Of a DNA stretch of 38,629 nucleotides, positions 35,366 to 38,629 are shown one piece after another (the first letter of the stretch is position 1; every line of letters starts with the position of its first letter). This DNA is from Methylomonas sp. (GTDB taxonomy: Bacteria; Pseudomonadota; Gammaproteobacteria; Methylococcales; Methylomonadaceae), in contig JALSLW010000081.1 of the NCBI GenBank assembly GCA_026988155.1, forward strand, positions 1 through 38,629, in the 5' to 3' direction. The notes under the pieces were generated by a model. It ran no database searches, was not told where the DNA came from, and saw nothing but the letters and a program-made list of their open reading frames with translations. A program made the position numbers and the translations under genes.

Positions 35366-35686
35366 ATGGGTTGGCTGTTTTTGCTGTTAGCAGGTCTATC
35401 AGAAATAATTTTTGCACTGAGCCTAAAATACAATATGGGATTTACAAAGCTGTATCCAAGCATAGTGACGATGATATCTGGCGGAACCAGCTTTTATCTG
35501 TTAATGCTTGCCATTAAAACCTTACCCTTAGGTACTGCATATGCAATATGGACAGGCATGGGAGCAGTTGGCGTGGCAGTTCTAAGCATCTTTCTTTTTA
35601 AAGAATCGGTGGAATGGGTCAGGCTTGTATCGATTAGTCTGATAGTTATAGGAATTGTTGGGTTAAAGTTAACACATGTTGAGTAG
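35366..35686 (+). CDS. sugE: SMR family exporter, SugE/Gdx-like
   Basis: This is a 106-residue, four-helix inner-membrane protein of the small multidrug resistance family, working as an antiparallel dimer. The membrane-embedded glutamate is in the first helix (LAGLSEIIFALSLKY, E13), and GTAYAIWTGMGAVGVA is the hallmark of the SugE/Gdx branch. That branch exports guanidinium, in exchange for protons, rather than bulky drugs. A GGGGGGAG site precedes the ATG. tusB starts 6 bases after its stop. I looked for a guanidine riboswitch upstream and saw none. Confidence 0.9.
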   Translation: MGWLFLLLAGLSEIIFALSLKYNMGFTKLYPSIVTMISGGTSFYLLMLAIKTLPLGTAYAIWTGMGAVGVAVLSIFLFKESVEWVRLVSISLIVIGIVGLKLTHVE

Positions 35687-35692
35687 GCCAGA

Positions 35693-35986
35693 ATGCTGCA
35701 TTTAATATTTCAATCTTCTTTTGATAGTGCCTTGCTGCAGCGGATTGAAGCGGGAGATGATGTTATTTTTCTTGAAAATGCAATTTTTCGAGTGGTAAAG
35801 CAAGGGTTTTTAGCCACAAAATTGCAGGCACTGCTTAAAAACCGAGTCTATTTGCATGTTTTACATGTTGAGCTTGAAACCAGGGGAGTTACAGCAGAAG
35901 AACTGGTTTCGGGCATTAAAATAATTGATTATCCTGACCTGGTTAAGTTAACTGAAAAAAACCGAGTTATTAAAACGTGGAATTAA
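35693..35986 (+). CDS. tusB: Sulfur-relay protein TusB/DsrH family
   Basis: The 97-residue protein has the DsrEFH fold: MLHLIFQSSF at the start, a strand-helix GDDVIFLENAIF and VYLHVLHVELETRGV. It belongs to the chain that moves persulfide sulfur from cysteine desulfurase toward MnmA for 2-thiouridine in tRNA wobble positions. TusB normally works with TusC and TusD, which are not next to it. The cysteine of active DsrH proteins is absent. It overlaps the next gene, tusE, by ten bases. Confidence 0.85.
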   Translation: MLHLIFQSSFDSALLQRIEAGDDVIFLENAIFRVVKQGFLATKLQALLKNRVYLHVLHVELETRGVTAEELVSGIKIIDYPDLVKLTEKNRVIKTWN

Positions 35987-36309
35987 TTGTAGAAAACAAA
36001 AGCTTAAAAACAACGGCAGACGGTTTTTTAGTTGATCTAAATGACTGGAATAAACCGATTGCTATTGAAATAGCCAGGTTAAATAATGTTCAGTTAACAG
36101 CACAGCATTGGGAGATAGTTTTTTTTATACGAAGCTATTATCAGCAATATAGACATTTGCCAAATGCACGCGTGTTTACCAAAGCCATCCAGAAAGAATT
36201 TGGAACAGAAAAGGGAAACAGTCGCTATTTGCACAAATTATTTCCTATGGGGCCCTTAAAATACGCCTGTAAAATTGCCGGAATTCCAAAACCTCCGACT
36301 TGTTTGTAA
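35977..36309 (+). CDS. tusE: TusE/DsrC family sulfur carrier
   Basis: The 110-residue protein ends with the flexible arm of the family, CKIAGIPKPPTCL. It has both the penultimate cysteine (C109) and a second cysteine 11 residues earlier (C98), the spacing of DsrC proteins; E. coli TusE keeps only the penultimate one. It starts with a GTG at 35977 inside tusB. Given no dsr genes here, tRNA thiolation is the default role, but the two cysteines would allow a DsrC-type trisulfide or regulatory disulfide. Confidence 0.88.
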   Translation: MELIVENKSLKTTADGFLVDLNDWNKPIAIEIARLNNVQLTAQHWEIVFFIRSYYQQYRHLPNARVFTKAIQKEFGTEKGNSRYLHKLFPMGPLKYACKIAGIPKPPTCL

Positions 36310-36376
36310 ATACGGGGGGGGCACAAGGTAAATGGCTATACATAAATAAAGAGGGCGGATTTTAATACTGCTTACT

Positions 36377-38240
36377 TAGTGTCTGAACGGAAAAAAACCA
36401 TATCCAAACAATAAGTTACATCATTTGTTCTAATTCTAATTGAAGAAGTGATAAAGCCAGCCAAATCTCTTGCTTAAAGACTATCTTGTTGAAATATAAG
36501 GTATAATGCAGAATGGTTTCCTCAAACAACTTATTCAACTTCAAAATCATCACATGCGCCACGGCATCAATCCACAGCTCCAGATCGGTGAAACCCTCAT
36601 CGAAGACATTCAGTTCGACACTCACTCACGAGATGATATTCCTCAAGTCCTCCGAGGATTACAGCAGATTTACAAGGATACAAAAACAAGGGATGCCATT
36701 TTCGAACAAATAGCCACTGTTGTTATTGCAAAGACTGACTCTGAGACTGGTCGCCCCGGGATGAGCTTATGGTGTGTATTCGTACTGGGTGTACTCCGAC
36801 TGGCATTGAATAGCGATTATGACCGAATAATGGAGCTAGCCAATGAACATCGCACACTGCGTCAAATGCTGGGGCATGGCATTTTTGATGAAGATAAGCG
36901 CTATGGACTGCAAACTATTAAAGATAATGCGACTAAACTGACAGATGAAGTTCTGGCTAGCATCAACCATGAAATAGTCAAACACGGACACACCGGATGC
37001 TCGGACAAGAAAATCAAGCCCTCCTCGGTCGTTGCGATTCCTTTGTAGTAGAAACCGACGTGGACTTTCCGACCGATATCAAGCTGCTGATTGATGCCAT
37101 GCGAAAACTAATGGCTGCCTGTGGTAAAGGGGACAAATCACTAAATGAAATCAAAGGGTGGAGGCAATGGAAACATCTCTACGACGGCCTGCGTAATTAG
37201 GCTCACAAGGCCAGCAAACTAAAGAAATCAAATTCCAGCAAACCCGAGCAAGTAGAAAAACGCGAAGCACTCATCAAACAAACCTACCAAATACTGCTTG
37301 ACCGCAGTCAGGTATTACTGGACAGAGTAGAGCAGACCCATAAAAAATTACAGACTTGTTTATCACCCACAGCTATCGGACTGACTAAAACTATCGAATA
37401 TTACCTGCCCCATGCGACACGTCAACTTGATCAGATCAATCGCCGTGTTATTCTGGATGAAACCATTCCACACGAAGAAAAAGTGTTTTCGATATTTGAA
37501 GAACATACCGAATGGATTAATAAAGGAAAAGCCGGTGTCCCCGTCGAGCTAGGTTTAAGAGTTTGCGTCCTGGAAGATCAGATGGGGTTCATTCTGCATC
37601 ATAAAGTGATGGAAAAACAAACGGATGATAAAGTTGCCGTAGCCATGATTGAAGAAACACAGCTTAACTATCCGCAACTGAACGGCTGTAGCTTTGACAA
37701 AGGTTTTTATAGCAAAAGCAATCAGGAACAATTGCAGGGATTACTGGATGAAGTGACACTGCCTAAAAAAGGAAAGTGGTCGAAGGCCGACAGAGAACGA
37801 GAAAGTACGGAAGCCTTCGTAACCGCTCGTAAACAGCATCCTGCCATAGAATCGGCTATCAACGCACTGGAAGTTCATGGACTGGATCGCTGTCCAGACC
37901 ATGGTATTGAAGGTTTTAAGCGATATGTTGCCTGGTCTATAGTGGGCCGTAACCTGATTAAAATTGGCGCAATCGTACAACAAAAGGAGCGGGAGCAATT
38001 AGAAAGGGAACGACAGCGAGAATATCGCAAGGCCGCTTAACCAAGGATCAGCTCAGGGAATCTGCAAAAGGCTCGAAGGATTCGTTTGCCTGAAATATGG
38101 TGATTGTGTATTATTTATACAAAAACATTAAATAAATTAATGTTTTATGGCGATTATCCTTTTTTTTGATAAATTCGCGCATTGAAAACAGGCTGGCAGA
38201 TTTTTTTGAATGGAATTTGTTGGTTTTCGTTCAGGCACTA
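36377..38240 (+). mobile_element. ISNCY-type insertion sequence with broken transposase
   Basis: The element is about 1.86 kb. The ends are imperfect inverted repeats: TAGTGTCTGAACGG with AAAAACCA at the left, and the reverse complement of the right end reading TAGTGCCTGAACG with AAAACCA. It encloses one transposase-like reading frame now split by a frameshift and a stop. No clear target duplication could be read. A perfect 10-bp hairpin lies at 38122-38146 near the right end. The element follows tusE by 67 bases. Confidence 0.8.
36506..38040 (+). pseudogene. ISNCY family transposase, frameshifted and with internal stop
   Basis: The N-terminal part (36506, or more likely the ATG at 36554, to 37048) reads in one frame with NPQLQIGETLIEDI and SRDDIPQVLRGLQQIY. 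The frame then shifts by one base near 36990-37020, and CDSFVVETDVDFPTDIKLL continues in another frame to a TAG at 37198-37200. Past this stop the same frame stays open to 38040 with VLDETIPHEEKVFSIFEEH-type core sequence, FDKGFYSKSNQ and EGFKRYVAWSIVGRNL. Two independent lesions make an inactive copy the simplest reading. Confidence 0.85.
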
Positions 38241-38515
38241 GTTTAATGAGCTTGCAGGTTGCCTTCATATGAGAGTAGGAGGTAGTGAGGTTGCACTTTA
38301 ATTACGGGCGTAGTCGATCTTTTGTCCGAGTTAACGACTTCGTCCAATTATAAATTTAGGCAGTCCGAGGTGCTAGGCATTGCAAAAGATTATAAGTGTG
38401 AACCTCGGGAAGGTAGAAATGAAAAAATAAGCGACCCTAAGCTGATGATTTCATCGGGAAGCAGTCAGATCTACCAGGTAGGCAAGAGAAAATTTGCCCG
38501 GGTAGAAATCAGGCC
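38241..38515. other. Region without a recognised gene right of the IS
   Basis: The 275 bases between the insertion sequence and the promoter at 38516 hold no convincing coding frame. The only open stretch (38322-38519, TTG start) is of odd composition and has no ribosome-binding site. Base composition is less AT-rich than most of the window's gaps. I see no clear terminator, tRNA or repeat here. Confidence 0.4.
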
Positions 38516-38543
38516 TTGACGGAATCGGCAGATGCTGTAGAAT
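38516..38543 (+). promoter_or_regulatory. Strong promoter of rRNA/tRNA type
   Basis: TTGACG (38516-38521), a 16-base spacer and TAGAAT (38538-38543) are followed at once by the GC-rich discriminator GCGC. This layout is characteristic of growth-rate-controlled stable-RNA promoters in gammaproteobacteria. The transcript would begin near 38550 and enter a GC-rich, structured leader (GACT-TTG-AGTC flanked by GGCG and GCC at about 38606-38626). The transcribed gene is beyond the window. Confidence 0.6.
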
Positions 38544-38629
38544 GCGCTGTTCTTTCGGTGCCGATGGGGCTGAAGGGGCGCAGGAAGCGGTCATTGCATC
38601 TTTTCGGCGGGGACTTTGAGTCGCCGGGC

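Noticed and set aside
36997-37048. Programmed -1 frameshift in the transposase
   Set aside because: The overlap has no clear slippery heptamer with a following stem, and the second frame meets a further in-frame TAG at 37198, so decay is simpler.
38322-38519. 65-codon frame after the insertion sequence
   Set aside because: It needs a TTG start, has no ribosome-binding site and no recognisable protein character.

Overview
The window looks like chromosomal DNA of an AT-rich gammaproteobacterial (type I, Methylococcales-like) methanotroph. This is inferred from gene content: a partial serine cycle (malyl-CoA lyase plus both subunits of malate thiokinase) next to gammaproteobacterial-type housekeeping genes (hslO, msrA, mazG, gcvH, dgkA, xseA, tusB/tusE, RegB/RegA). 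No rRNA, tRNA or CRISPR array was recognised inside the window.

Layout. 1-2.4 kb: dispersed repeats, a MITE-like element, an unknown lipoprotein and hslO. 2.4-5.1 kb: msrA, then the redox two-component pair regB-regA. 5.2-8.2 kb, minus strand: a small unknown protein, mazG, and a tight gcvH-dgkA-PfkB-kinase group. 8.3-12.8 kb, plus strand: an orphan membrane-fusion-like protein, then mclA and mtkA-mtkB with a readable promoter ahead of mclA. 12.8-13.9 kb: a repeat interrupted by a second copy of the MITE, a strong terminator, an unknown membrane protein, and a third, diverged element at the 3' end of ureG.

13.9-25.9 kb, minus strand, is one large urea-use locus reading porin-urtABCDE-ureDABCEFG: outer-membrane entry, high-affinity ABC uptake, nickel urease and its maturation factors. 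Divergent from it (26.2-31.5 kb) are an unknown lipoprotein, a 1122-residue sensor with an NCS1-type permease fused to a hybrid histidine kinase, and an overlapping LuxR-type response regulator. I infer that this transporter-like sensor pair may control the urea locus. It is the most interesting system here.

31.5-36.3 kb: an M23 peptidase and xseA (overlapping), two tandem YcgR/PilZ-like paralogues, then a plus-strand group of a SugE/Gdx-type SMR exporter, tusB and a TusE/DsrC protein. 36.4-38.2 kb: an ISNCY-type insertion sequence with a broken transposase. The last 110 bases carry a strong promoter of rRNA/tRNA type (TTGACG, 16 bases, TAGAAT, GC-rich discriminator), so a stable-RNA or other highly expressed gene may begin just past the window.
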